Part shown: positions 39,945-48,449 of the stretch, one piece after another
How positions within the stretch are numbered: position 1 is the stretch's first letter
Layout: each line of letters starts with the position of its first letter
Program-made: the position numbers and the translations under genes
Notes under the pieces: model-generated
Database searches by the model: none
What the model was told of the DNA's origin: nothing
Seen by the model: the letters and a program-made list of their open reading frames with translations, nothing else
DNA from: Oscillibacter sp.
Lineage (GTDB): Bacteria; Bacillota; Clostridia; Oscillospirales; Oscillospiraceae
Direction of reading: 5' to 3'
Length of the DNA: 64,000 nt
Assembly (NCBI GenBank): GCA_003539495.1
Contig: DPPB01000022.1
Coordinates: 572-64,571 of the forward strand

Positions 39945-40469
39945 ATGCCCAACGCAAAAGTTCTGTCTGAAAAGCAGGCAATCGTAGCCGCGCTCACCGA
40001 GAAGATCCAGAATTCCGGCGCCGGTGTCATCGTGGACTACAAGGGCATCACCGTGGCAGAGGATACTGCTCTGCGCGCTGAGTGCCGCAAAAACGATGTG
40101 GAGTATTCCGTCATCAAGAACACCCTGCTGCGCTTTGCATTCAACAACTGCGGTCTCAACGAACTGGACGACCAGCTCAACGGCACCACTTCTCTGGCCA
40201 TCGCCGCTGACCCCGTCGCTCCCGCCCGCGTGATCGCTGAGTTTGCAAAGAAGCTCAATGGCCGGTTCGAGATCAAGGGCGGCTTCCTGGAAGGCAAGGT
40301 TGTCCCCATGGAAACCGTGAATGCACTGGCATCCATCCCCGCACTGCCCGTGCTGCAGGCTCAGGTCCTGGGTACCATGCTGGCCCCCATTTCCGGCCTG
40401 GCTTGCGTGCTGAAGCAGATCGCCGAGAAGCAGGGTGCCCCTGCCGAGGCTGCTGAGGCCGCTGAGTAA
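39945..40469 (+). CDS. rplJ: 50S ribosomal protein L10
   Basis: A 174-residue base of the L7/L12 stalk. The N-terminal domain binds 23S rRNA (VVDYKGITV-type motif VIVDYKGITVAEDT near residue 28, VIKNTLLRFA near 58) and the C-terminal helix binds L12 dimers. GGAGG lies 10-12 nt before the ATG. Regulated by the leader upstream. Confidence 0.96.
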   Translation: MPNAKVLSEKQAIVAALTEKIQNSGAGVIVDYKGITVAEDTALRAECRKNDVEYSVIKNTLLRFAFNNCGLNELDDQLNGTTSLAIAADPVAPARVIAEFAKKLNGRFEIKGGFLEGKVVPMETVNALASIPALPVLQAQVLGTMLAPISGLACVLKQIAEKQGAPAEAAEAAE

Positions 40470-40546
40470 TCAGCAATTTTCCCGCTGGGGCGCAGGGCGT
40501 CCCGCCATTCTCTCAAAAATAATCTTACAATTAGGAGGCTAATACA

Positions 40547-40918
40547 ATGTCTGAGAAAGTTACTGCTATGATCGAAGAGATCAAGGGTCTGACCGTTCTG
40601 GAGCTCAGCGAGCTGGTGCACGCTCTGGAGGAAGAGTTCGGCGTTTCCGCCGCCGCTATGGCTGCTCCCGCTGCCGGCGGTGCTGCTCCCGCTGCTGAGG
40701 AGAAGACCGAGTTTGATGTGGTCCTGGTTGGCTTTGATGCCGCTCAGAAGATCAAGGTCATCAAGTCCGTCCGCGAGATCACCGGCCTGGGCCTGGCTGA
40801 GGCCAAGAAGGCTGTCGAGGAGACTCCCACCACTCTGAAGGAAGCTCTGTCCAAGGACGATGCCGAGACCATGAAGAAGGATCTGGAGGCCGTTGGCGCC
40901 AAGGTCGAGCTGAAGTAA
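40547..40918 (+). CDS. rplL: 50S ribosomal protein L7/L12
   Basis: A 123-residue protein: an N-terminal dimer domain, an Ala-rich hinge (residues about 36-52), and the C-terminal domain with AAQKIKVIKSVREITGLGLAEAKKAVEE. Multiple copies recruit translation GTPases. AGGAGG precedes the ATG. A terminator follows. Confidence 0.97.
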   Translation: MSEKVTAMIEEIKGLTVLELSELVHALEEEFGVSAAAMAAPAAGGAAPAAEEKTEFDVVLVGFDAAQKIKVIKSVREITGLGLAEAKKAVEETPTTLKEALSKDDAETMKKDLEAVGAKVELK

Positions 40919-40950
40919 TTTTTGACTCTGCTATTATAAATAGAATTGGT

Positions 40951-40993
40951 GCCAGGGAGAGGCTCCGTAAGGAAGTCCTCTCCCTTGGCTTTT
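40951..40993 (+). terminator. Terminator after rplL
   Basis: Stem GCCAGGGAGAGG / CCTCTCCCTTGGC (one bulge) then TTTT. Confidence 0.85.
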
Positions 40994-41032
40994 GTTGTCA
41001 GCCGCCAAAGGGGATTGCGGCTGCGCCGCTTC

Positions 41033-41082
41033 GGATACAAAGGGCAGCCACCGAACCATGCCGGTGGCTGCCCTTTGTATCC
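41033..41082. repeat. Long palindrome between rplL and DUF1294 gene
   Basis: Near-perfect inverted repeat: GGATACAAAGGGCAGCCACCG, a short loop, and its complement. Together with the next palindrome it fills the gap 40994-41241, where no gene is seen. Confidence 0.75.
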
Positions 41083-41101
41083 AAAAGCCTTTTATATCCA
41101 A

Positions 41102-41139
41102 AATAGGAGTGGCGCAGCTGCAGCTGCGCCACTCCTATT
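41102..41139 (-). terminator. Perfect 38-bp palindrome, likely terminator of the psuK-psuG-DUF1294 unit
   Basis: Arms AATAGGAGTGGCGCAGCTG and exact complement without a loop. On the minus strand it is followed by TTTTGG, about 100 nt beyond the DUF1294 stop. Confidence 0.65.
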
Positions 41140-41241
41140 AAAGAATATTTTTTCTAAAAGGTTTTTCTTGCTGCTTGCACTATTTTGGCCGGTTCACTAT
41201 CCTCCCAAAAGTGCTTTTTGTTGTTTGGTCGTCTTATCGCC

Positions 41242-41520
41242 TTACCTTGCCGCCAGGTACACAGCCGCCGCTGCCTGCAATAGAAATATCATCGGCAGGC
41301 CCACGCGAAAATACCAGTGCCTGGTTTTGTGGTGAAAGGCTGCCATACCCAGTATGCCGCCCACACTGCCGCCCAACAGCGGCAGCAGCAGGAGCGTCCT
41401 TTCCGGGATGCGCCAGCGCCCTTTTTTAGCTCTGTGCTTGTCAATGCCGTACAGGGCAAAGGTCACTACGTTGACACCTGCGAGCCATATCAGCAATGCG
41501 GTGTGGACCGCCACGTTCAT
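41242..41520 (-). CDS. DUF1294 small membrane protein
   Basis: A 92-residue protein with the DUF1294 pattern: a first helix, the loop YGIDKHRAKKGRWRIPE near residue 24, then the GGSVGGILGM helix and FHHKTRHWYFRVGLPMIF near 62. The function is unknown. The start overlaps the psuG stop (ATGA), so it is translated with the pseudouridine genes; whether it serves them is unclear. Confidence 0.88.
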   Translation of the reverse strand: MNVAVHTALLIWLAGVNVVTFALYGIDKHRAKKGRWRIPERTLLLLPLLGGSVGGILGMAAFHHKTRHWYFRVGLPMIFLLQAAAAVYLAAR

Positions 41521-42446
41521 CCCTGCTTCTCCAGCTTGCTCAGGGAGCAGGCAATAGCGGAAGCCACACGGGCGTTGTTATACACCAGCTGGATGTTGCT
41601 GTCCAGGCTGTCACCACCGGTGAGATCCTTTACCTTGGCCAGCAGGAAGGGGGTGGTCTCCTTGCCGTGTACGCCCTTGGCCTTGCACTCGGCCACAGCC
41701 TCGTCGATGGCCTTATTAATGACGGCGGGATCCATGGAATACTCCTCGGGAATGGGGTTCGTCACAAGCAGGCCGCCCTCCTGGCCCAGCACCTGCTTCA
41801 CATGGAAGGCCGTGGCTACCTCCTCAGGGGTGTCCAGCTCATAGTCCACACCGAAGCCGGAGGAGCGGGTATAGAAGGCGGGCAGCTCCTTGGTGCCGTA
41901 GCCGATAACGGTAACGCCCTTGGTCTCCAAATACTCCAGGGTCAGGCCCAGGTCCAAAATGGCCTTGGCACCGGCGCAAACCACCAGCACGGGGGTCTTA
42001 GCCAGCTCCTCCAGGTCGGCAGAGATGTCCATGGTGGTCTCCGCGCCCCGATGCACACCGCCGATGCCGCCGGTGGCAAAGACCTTGATGCCCGCCATGG
42101 CGGCGATCATCATGGTGGTGGTGACGGTGCAGGCGCCGTCCATGCCCTTGGCCACCAGCACGGGCAGATCCCGGCGGCTGGCCTTGGTCACGGCGTGGCC
42201 GGCCTTACCCAGGTAGTCGATCTCGTCTGCGGTGAGGCCCGCCTTCAGGCGGCCACCGATGATGGCAATGGTGGCGGGCACGGCGCCGCAGGAGCGGATG
42301 ATCTCCTCCACCTTCAGGGCTGTCTCCTTGTTCTGGGGATAGGGCATGCCGTGGGAGATGATGGTGCTCTCCAGAGCCACAACGGGCTTGCCCTCATCCA
42401 GGGCCTTCTTCACTTCGGGTGCAATGTCCAGATAACGGTTCAGCAT
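41517..42446 (-). CDS. psuG: Pseudouridine-5'-phosphate glycosidase
   Basis: Splits pseudouridine 5'-phosphate into uracil and ribose 5-phosphate, the second step of pseudouridine salvage. The 309 residues include ALESTIISHGMPYPQN near residue 24, the Lys-containing GKAGHAVTKASRRDLP near 80 and FATGGIGGVHRGAE near 122. AGGAGG lies 9 nt before the ATG. It follows the kinase gene in the same direction by 52 nt. Confidence 0.94.
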   Translation of the reverse strand: MLNRYLDIAPEVKKALDEGKPVVALESTIISHGMPYPQNKETALKVEEIIRSCGAVPATIAIIGGRLKAGLTADEIDYLGKAGHAVTKASRRDLPVLVAKGMDGACTVTTTMMIAAMAGIKVFATGGIGGVHRGAETTMDISADLEELAKTPVLVVCAGAKAILDLGLTLEYLETKGVTVIGYGTKELPAFYTRSSGFGVDYELDTPEEVATAFHVKQVLGQEGGLLVTNPIPEEYSMDPAVINKAIDEAVAECKAKGVHGKETTPFLLAKVKDLTGGDSLDSNIQLVYNNARVASAIACSLSKLEKQG

Positions 42447-42498
42447 AATGAAATACCTCCTGTTTATACTATGTATAATGTAGTTTGTTGAAACGGAT

Positions 42499-43575
42499 TT
42501 ACATGTGCCTCAGCAGCGCATCCTCGCTCATGACGGCGCTGATGGTGTCGGCGCTGGCCATGGTGATGGTAGATGCCGCCCGGCCTGCTCGGGCTGATTT
42601 TTCCAGGTCACTGCCCTGGAGATAGGCCCAGGCCAGTGCCGCCATAAAGGCGTCGCCGCAGCCGGTGGTGCTGACGATGCTTCCCTTCAGGGCCGGCAGC
42701 TGCAAGCTCTGCCCGCTGTGGTCGGCAGCAAAGACCCCATCGGCCCCCAGGGAGATGAACACCCGGTGCAGCCCTGTTTTCAGCAGAGCATCCGCCGCTC
42801 GGTGCAGGCTCACATCGTCGGTAATTTTCACCCCGGACAGCAGCTCCGCCTCCAGGCGGTTGGGCTTGAGGGTGTGCAGCCTTCCCAGAACGGGTTGGAG
42901 CTTCTCGGCCTTAGCGGTGGAGACCGGATCTGCAAAGATAGGAGCTTTACAGTTCTCCGCCACCCAGGCAATGCTCTCCGCCGGGAGGTTGGTGTCCAGC
43001 ACCACCACCTGGCTGCCGTCCAGCAGTTGGCGGCGGCTGGCCAGCACCCCGGGGGTGAGATTCTCGTAAATGTCCATGTCCGCCACGGCCAGCTGCATAT
43101 CCCCGGCCTCATCGTTGATGAACAGGTAGGTGGAGGTGTGGCCACCGGGGATCACCGGAGATTGGGAGATATCGATGCCTAGCTCGCCGCATACTGCCGC
43201 CAGCTTTTGGGCGTACACGTCGTCGCCGAAGGCCGTGACCAGCCGCACATCCAGGCCCATGAGGCTCATGTTGTGGGCGATGTTCCGGCCCACGCCGCCG
43301 GGGCTCATGCGCACGGCACCGGGATTGGAGTCCTTACCCACCAGGGTCTTATAGGGCCGGCCGCCGATGTCCATATTCATGCCGCCCACTACGGTGACAT
43401 AGGGGCTGCGTGTCACAATATACCCCTTGCCGGCGATGCAGCCCTTTTTCATCAGATTGGAGATGTGTACCGCCACGCTGGAGCGGGTGATGCCCGCCCG
43501 GTCCGCCAGCTCCTGCTGGGAGATCATAGGATCCGCCTCGATCCAGTTAAGGATCTGTCTCTCACGCTGTGTCAT
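42499..43575 (-). CDS. psuK: Pseudouridine kinase (PfkB family) with N-terminal helix-turn-helix
   Basis: A 358-residue protein. Residues 1-55 are a winged helix-turn-helix (RQILNWIEADPMISQQELAD, SSVAVHISNLMKKG) as in related YeiI/PsuK-type kinases. The rest is a PfkB kinase with GGMNMDIGG near 64 and the catalytic GCGDAFMAALAWA near 305. It would phosphorylate pseudouridine, preparing it for PsuG. The DNA-binding part may make the enzyme its own regulator. AAAGGAGG stands before the ATG. Substrate assignment rests on the psuG neighbour. Confidence 0.88.
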   Translation of the reverse strand: MTQRERQILNWIEADPMISQQELADRAGITRSSVAVHISNLMKKGCIAGKGYIVTRSPYVTVVGGMNMDIGGRPYKTLVGKDSNPGAVRMSPGGVGRNIAHNMSLMGLDVRLVTAFGDDVYAQKLAAVCGELGIDISQSPVIPGGHTSTYLFINDEAGDMQLAVADMDIYENLTPGVLASRRQLLDGSQVVVLDTNLPAESIAWVAENCKAPIFADPVSTAKAEKLQPVLGRLHTLKPNRLEAELLSGVKITDDVSLHRAADALLKTGLHRVFISLGADGVFAADHSGQSLQLPALKGSIVSTTGCGDAFMAALAWAYLQGSDLEKSARAGRAASTITMASADTISAVMSEDALLRHM

Positions 43576-43622
43576 GGCAGCCTCCTTTCATAAACAAATA
43601 TTTACAATCTAAACTTGTGCTT

Positions 43623-43651
43623 ATATTCTCACACTTATTCCTATTTGTCAA
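43623..43651 (-). promoter_or_regulatory. Promoter of psuK-psuG
   Basis: On the minus strand TTGACA (43646-43651), a 17-nt spacer and GAATAT (43623-43628), close to the divergent asnS promoter. Confidence 0.55.
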
Positions 43652-43662
43652 GAGGAAATGTG

Positions 43663-43691
43663 TTGCCAAATTAAAAAAAAGTGTTTATAAT
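43663..43691 (+). promoter_or_regulatory. Promoter of asnS
   Basis: TTGCCA (43663-43668), a 17-nt spacer and TATAAT (43686-43691). No T-box leader is present; the leader is only about 35 nt. Confidence 0.8.
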
Positions 43692-43733
43692 GGTACATGC
43701 TGTTAAAAACGATAAACAAAGGTGGATATTACT

Positions 43734-45128
43734 ATGGAACGAATGAGAATCGCCGCCCTGTTTGCCGACAGGGAGAGCCTGGACGGCAAGGAAGTGGTGG
43801 TATGCGGTTGGGCGCGGACCATCCGGGATATGAAGGGCTTTGGCTTTATCGAGCTGAACGACGGCTCCTGCTTCAAGAATCTGCAGGTGGTGCTGGACGC
43901 CTCTGTGCTGGATAATTATAAGGAAATCGCAGGTCAGAATGTAGGCGCAGCGCTGGTGGTGCATGGCACCGTGGTGCTGACTCCGGAGGCCAAGCAGCCC
44001 TTGGAGGTAAAGGCCAGCCGTGTGGAGGTGGAGGGCAAGTCCGCTCCGGACTATCCCCTGCAGAAGAAGCGCCACAGCGTGGAGTTCCTGCGCACGATCC
44101 AGCACCTGCGTCCCCGGACCAACCTGTTCTCCGCTACCTTCCGGGTGCGCTCTGTGGCGGCCTACGCGGTGCATGAGTTCTTCCAGAACCGGGGCTTTGT
44201 GTATGTGCAGACCCCCATCATCACCGGCTCCGATTGCGAGGGCGCCGGCGAGATGTTCCAGGTGACTACCCTGGACCTGGAGAACCCGCCCCGGACCGAG
44301 GACGGACAGGTGGATTACAGCCAGGATTTCTTCGGTAAAAAGACCAGCCTCACGGTCTCCGGCCAGCTGAACGCCGAAAACTTTGCCATGGCCTTTGGCG
44401 ATGTATACACCTTCGGCCCCACCTTCCGGGCAGAGAACTCCAACACCCAGCGCCACGCTGCCGAGTTCTGGATGATCGAGCCGGAGATGGCCTTCTGCGA
44501 TCTGGCGGGGGACATGGACGTGGCGGAGGCCATGATCAAGTATATTATTTCCAGTGTGCTGAAAAAGTGCCCTCAGGAGGTCGAATTCTTCAACAGCTTT
44601 GTGGATAAGGGGCTGAAGGAGCGGCTGGAGCATGTGGCCTCCAGCGACTTTGGCCGCATCAGCTACACCGAGGCGGTGGAGATTCTGAAAAAGCACAACG
44701 ACAGGTTCGACTTTAAGGTGGATTGGGGCACGGATCTGCAGACGGAGCACGAGCGCTTCCTGACGGAGGAGGTGTTCAAGCGTCCCGTGTTTGTGACGGA
44801 TTATCCGGCGGAGATCAAGGCCTTCTATATGCGCATGAACGATGACGGAAAGACCGTGGCCGCGGCGGATTGCCTGGTACCCGGTATCGGTGAGATCGTG
44901 GGCGGCAGCCAGCGCGAGGAACGGCTGGAGATGCTGGAAAAGCGCATCCGGGACCTGGGGATGAACCCGGAGGACTACTGGTGGTACTGCGACCTGCGGC
45001 GCTATGGCACCTGCAAGCACGCAGGCTTCGGCCTGGGCTTTGAGCGGATGGTTATGTACCTCACGGGCGTGAGCAACATCCGGGACGTGGAGCTGCACCC
45101 CCGCACCGTGGGCAACGCGGATTTCTGA
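43734..45128 (+). CDS. asnS: Asparaginyl-tRNA synthetase
   Basis: A class IIb synthetase charging tRNA-Asn. The 464 residues comprise an N-terminal OB-fold anticodon domain (VCGWARTIRDMKGFGFIEL near residue 23) and the catalytic domain with motif 2 (TFGPTFRAENSNT near 225) and motif 3 (GFGLGFERMVMYLTG near 427). ATG 43734 has GGTGG 8 nt upstream. Direct asparaginylation is therefore available. A terminator follows. Confidence 0.95.
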   Translation: MERMRIAALFADRESLDGKEVVVCGWARTIRDMKGFGFIELNDGSCFKNLQVVLDASVLDNYKEIAGQNVGAALVVHGTVVLTPEAKQPLEVKASRVEVEGKSAPDYPLQKKRHSVEFLRTIQHLRPRTNLFSATFRVRSVAAYAVHEFFQNRGFVYVQTPIITGSDCEGAGEMFQVTTLDLENPPRTEDGQVDYSQDFFGKKTSLTVSGQLNAENFAMAFGDVYTFGPTFRAENSNTQRHAAEFWMIEPEMAFCDLAGDMDVAEAMIKYIISSVLKKCPQEVEFFNSFVDKGLKERLEHVASSDFGRISYTEAVEILKKHNDRFDFKVDWGTDLQTEHERFLTEEVFKRPVFVTDYPAEIKAFYMRMNDDGKTVAAADCLVPGIGEIVGGSQREERLEMLEKRIRDLGMNPEDYWWYCDLRRYGTCKHAGFGLGFERMVMYLTGVSNIRDVELHPRTVGNADF

Positions 45129-45145
45129 TAAAGTTAATTGTTTTG

Positions 45146-45184
45146 AAAAGGGGCCCTGCCGGGATGGCAGGGCCCCTTTTTTGA
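45146..45184 (+). terminator. Terminator after asnS
   Basis: AAAAGGGGCCCTGCC, loop GGGAT, exact complement, then a T run. Confidence 0.9.
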
Positions 45185-45208
45185 GGAAATATGGGGACGA
45201 GGGAGACG

Positions 45209-45303
45209 GATTGCGAAGTCTGAAAACGAATGTCGCTGGCATCGCAATGACATTTTCACAGGAGGTGCGGTGGGCGTGCTGTCGGGGACGCCGGCCCCTA
45301 CGG
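45209..45303 (+). repeat. Two modular palindromic repeats
   Basis: A degraded CGGATTGCG...CGCAATGACA module (45209-45251) and a GTGCGGTGGGCG...CGGGGACGCCGGCCCCTACGG module (45264-45303). Confidence 0.6.
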
Positions 45304-45688
45304 ATGGTTTTGGTAGATGTGCGTAGGATGCAATGTCCACATCGCGCCACACGGTAGACGCAAAGATTTCCCCTGTCCCGCTAAGGCAGCACAAGCGCGG
45401 AGCGCATCGCGGAGAGAGACGCAGAGGCTATACGAAAGCAAGGATTGAATTTGCACATTCCAATTCGCGGGGCTGAAAGATTTCGACACGACCCGTTCCC
45501 CGCCCGCGGAAAGGATTCCAAAACCTTGGTTTTGGCGGCGTTCTTTCCTCCCTTTCTTTCGCCGGGGAAAGAAAGGGAGCCACGGTCGGCATGACACATG
45601 ATGTGAAATGCAATGGTTCTCGGCGGTGGGATGACCACACCCCGCCACGCCCCCGGGCGGATTTTTTGCCTATCCTAAAAATTTATAC
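45304..45688. other. Intergenic stretch without a supported gene
   Basis: Nearly 400 bp with no coding support. Minus-strand frames (up to 116 codons) overlap one another and lack homology and ribosome sites. Two inverted repeats are visible: CCAAAACC-TT-GGTTTTGG near 45518-45535 and TTTCTTTC-GCCGG-GGAAAGAAA near 45554-45575. It looks like decayed repeat DNA. Confidence 0.45.
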
Positions 45689-45717
45689 TGGAAAAACGGC
45701 TTTGGATTTGCTATACT
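45689..45717 (+). promoter_or_regulatory. Possible promoter of the E2-like/acyl-CoA ligase operon
   Basis: TGGAAA (45689-45694), a 17-nt spacer and TATACT (45712-45717), about 60 nt before the first gene. Confidence 0.5.
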
Positions 45718-45775
45718 GTGTTTTATAGTGGGAAGAATTTTTTATCAGTCTAAAAAATAAACAACAGGAGTAAAA

Positions 45776-46651
45776 ATGGAAAAACAAAAAAAGCGCCGGG
45801 GCGACCGCCGGGATGGACGGCTGCTGCGGGAATTGGATTCTCTGCATTTTATCACCGGCATCATCTATCCCAACCGTTGCGACAACGAGGCATACATCTC
45901 CTTGCGGGTGGACCTGACGGCCATAAACGAGTACCTGGCAAGGCTCAACGAGACGGAAACGGAGTTCCCCTACACCATGTTTCACATTGTGGTGGCGGCC
46001 CTCATCAAAACCATCACGCTGCGGCCTAAGCTGAACCGATTCATAGTCAACAGCAATTTCTACCAGCGCAACGAGGTGTCCGCCTCCTTCGTGGTGAAAA
46101 AGCAGTTTTCCGACAAGGGTGCCGAGGCACTGGCCTTCCTGCATAGCCGGGAGGATTTCTGCCTGCAGGATGTACACCAATACATCCGCAGCCAGGTGAC
46201 GGAGTGCCGCAGCGAGAAGGTGGACTCCTCCACGGAGAACATGGATATTCTTAATAAGCTGCCCCGCTGGCTGGGCAAGGCCGCCGTGAAGTTTATCATG
46301 TTCCTGGATAAGCACGGCTGGGTTCCCCAGGACATGATTGCAACCGATCCCTATTACAGCTCCGTGGTGCTGTCCAACCTGGGGTCTATCAAGCTCAAGT
46401 GCGGCTATCACCACCTGACCAACTGGGGCACCTGCTCCCTGTTCTGCATCATCGGTGAAAAGGCTCTGCGGCCCTTCTTCGATGATCAGGGACAGGCTGC
46501 CATGAGAGAGACGCTGGACCTGGGCTTGACCATCGATGAGCGTCTGGCCGATGGGTATTATTATTCCAAATCTGTCCGGCTCCTGAAATATCTGCTGGAG
46601 CATCCCTGGGAGCTGGAAAAGCCTATGAAGGAGGAAGTGCAGTATGAGTGA
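45776..46651 (+). CDS. 2-oxoacid dehydrogenase E2-like / CAT-fold acyltransferase family protein
   Basis: A 291-residue protein similar to the catalytic domain of dihydrolipoyl acyltransferases and chloramphenicol acetyltransferase. It has no lipoyl or subunit-binding domain. The C-terminal LTIDERLADGYYYSKSVRLLKYLLEHP corresponds to the E2 active-site region DHRxxDG, but the catalytic His is Glu here; the Asp and Gly are kept. Classical acyl transfer is therefore doubtful unless the HH in GYHHLTNWG near residue 219 takes over. GGAG precedes the ATG. The next gene, an acyl-CoA ligase, overlaps its end by 8 bp, so both act in one acyl pathway. Confidence 0.8.
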   Translation: MEKQKKRRGDRRDGRLLRELDSLHFITGIIYPNRCDNEAYISLRVDLTAINEYLARLNETETEFPYTMFHIVVAALIKTITLRPKLNRFIVNSNFYQRNEVSASFVVKKQFSDKGAEALAFLHSREDFCLQDVHQYIRSQVTECRSEKVDSSTENMDILNKLPRWLGKAAVKFIMFLDKHGWVPQDMIATDPYYSSVVLSNLGSIKLKCGYHHLTNWGTCSLFCIIGEKALRPFFDDQGQAAMRETLDLGLTIDERLADGYYYSKSVRLLKYLLEHPWELEKPMKEEVQYE

Positions 46652-48419
46652 AGTCAAGACCCCCTGGGCCGCCCATATGGGGGATGTACCCATGCATCTG
46701 GAGTATTTCGGCGGCTCCATGTTCCAGGCGCTGGAGCAGGTGGCCCAGGCGTATCCCGGCAGCGTTGCCTTTGATTTTATGGGCAAGTCCACCACCTATA
46801 AAAAGATGATCCAGGAGATCGAGCGCTGCGCCAAGAGCCTGAAGGTGCTGGGCATCCGGGCCGGGGACAAGGTGACCATCGCCATGCCCAACTGCCCCCA
46901 GGCCATCTATATGTTCTACGCCGTAAACCTGGTGGGGGGCATCGCTAACATGATCCACCCTCTGTCGGCGGAAAAAGAGATTGAGTTCTATCTCAATGAA
47001 TCTCAATCCATCACCGCCATCACCCTGGACCAGTTCTATAATAAGTTTGAGCATATCCGCCAAAATACCGGCATCGTGAATATCATCATCGCCTCCGTGA
47101 AGGATGCCCTGAGCCAGCCCGTCCGTGCGGGCTATATGCTCACGGAGGGCCGCAAGATCCAGAAGATCCCCGAGGACGCCCCTGTCATCCGATGGAAGGA
47201 GTTCATGGATCTCAGCCGCCACTGCTTCTATAAGAACTTCCGGGTGGACCGCAAGGCAGACGACCCGGCGGTGATCCTCTACTCCGGCGGCACCACCGGC
47301 ACCACCAAGGGCATCGTCCTCACCAATGGGAATTTCAATGCCCTGGCCAAGCAGATCATCGCCACCAACCCCATGTTCCGTCCCGGAGACCGGATGCTGG
47401 CGGCTATGCCTCTGTTCCATGGCTTCGGCCTGGGCGTGTGCGTCCACTCCATGCTGGCCAGCGGCGGCCGGTGCATTCTCATTCCCCGGTTCACAGCCAA
47501 GAGCTATGCCAAGCAGATCGTGAAGTATAAGTGCAATTTCATTGCCGGTGTCCCCACCCTGTATGAGGCGCTGCTGCGCCTGCCCAGCATGGATAATGCC
47601 GACCTCTCCAGCCTCAAGGGCGTTTTCTCCGGCGGAGATAGCCTGTCCATTGAGCTGAAGAAGAAGTTTGATAAGTTCCTTTATGACCACCACGCCGTTG
47701 TGCAGGTGCGGGAGGGTTACGGTACCACCGAGACTGTCACTGCCTGCTGCCTGACGCCGGTGAATATGTTTAAGGAGGGCTCCATTGGCCTGCCCTTCCC
47801 GGACACCTATATCAAGATCGTCAAGCCCGGCACCGATGAGGAGGTGCCCTACGGCACGGAGGGCGAAATTTTGCTGGCCGGCCCCACAGTGATGAAGGAG
47901 TATATGAACCATCCCGAGGAGACTGCCCAGACCCTGCGCAGGCACGACGACGGCCTCACCTGGGTGTATACCGGCGATCTGGGCACCATGGATGACGAGG
48001 GCTTCATCTATTTCCGCGGCCGGGCCAAGCGGATGATCATCTCCTCCGGCTACAATGTCTATCCCGGTCAGATCGAGAATATTCTGGATGCCCATGAGGA
48101 TGTACAGATGAGCTGCGTCATCGGTGTGCCGGACGCCTACCGCATGCAGAAGGTGAAGGCATTTGTGATGCTGAAGCCCGGCGTTGAAAAGAGCCAGGCC
48201 ACCAAGGATACGCTTATGAGCTATTGCCGCAAGCACATCGCTAAGTACGCCATGCCCTACGACATCGAGTTCCGGGACGAGTTGCCCAAGACCCTGGTGG
48301 GTAAGGTGGCTTACCGGGTACTGGAGGAAGAAGAGCTGCAGCACATCCAGGCCACAGAGGTTCCCGCCGCTGACGACGCCCACGCCGCCGACGAGACACA
48401 ACAAAAACAGGGCGAGTAA
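46644..48419 (+). CDS. AMP-forming acyl-CoA ligase (ANL superfamily)
   Basis: A 591-residue adenylating enzyme that would activate a carboxylic acid with ATP and CoA. The P-loop YSGGTTGTTKGI lies near residue 212, motif EGYGTTET near 355, YTGDLG near 441, and GYNVYPGQIEN near 472. The C-terminal catalytic Lys in LPKTLVGKVAYR (near 556) is present. A tail rich in Ala/Asp/Gln after about 570 is unusual. The acid is unknown (fatty, aryl or branched). Overlap with the E2-like gene and the regulator 30 nt downstream indicates one operon. Confidence 0.88.
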   Translation: MSEVKTPWAAHMGDVPMHLEYFGGSMFQALEQVAQAYPGSVAFDFMGKSTTYKKMIQEIERCAKSLKVLGIRAGDKVTIAMPNCPQAIYMFYAVNLVGGIANMIHPLSAEKEIEFYLNESQSITAITLDQFYNKFEHIRQNTGIVNIIIASVKDALSQPVRAGYMLTEGRKIQKIPEDAPVIRWKEFMDLSRHCFYKNFRVDRKADDPAVILYSGGTTGTTKGIVLTNGNFNALAKQIIATNPMFRPGDRMLAAMPLFHGFGLGVCVHSMLASGGRCILIPRFTAKSYAKQIVKYKCNFIAGVPTLYEALLRLPSMDNADLSSLKGVFSGGDSLSIELKKKFDKFLYDHHAVVQVREGYGTTETVTACCLTPVNMFKEGSIGLPFPDTYIKIVKPGTDEEVPYGTEGEILLAGPTVMKEYMNHPEETAQTLRRHDDGLTWVYTGDLGTMDDEGFIYFRGRAKRMIISSGYNVYPGQIENILDAHEDVQMSCVIGVPDAYRMQKVKAFVMLKPGVEKSQATKDTLMSYCRKHIAKYAMPYDIEFRDELPKTLVGKVAYRVLEEEELQHIQATEVPAADDAHAADETQQKQGE

Positions 48420-48449
48420 GGTATTTCAGCGGAGCAGGAGGAAGATTGT

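Noticed and set aside
43646..43733. T-box leader before asnS
   Set aside because: Leader of about 35 nt is far too short and lacks the T-box sequence and specifier stem.
45298..45648. Overlapping minus-strand frames after asnS
   Set aside because: Three frames of the same stretch are open at once, none with a ribosome site or homology; inverted repeats dominate the region.
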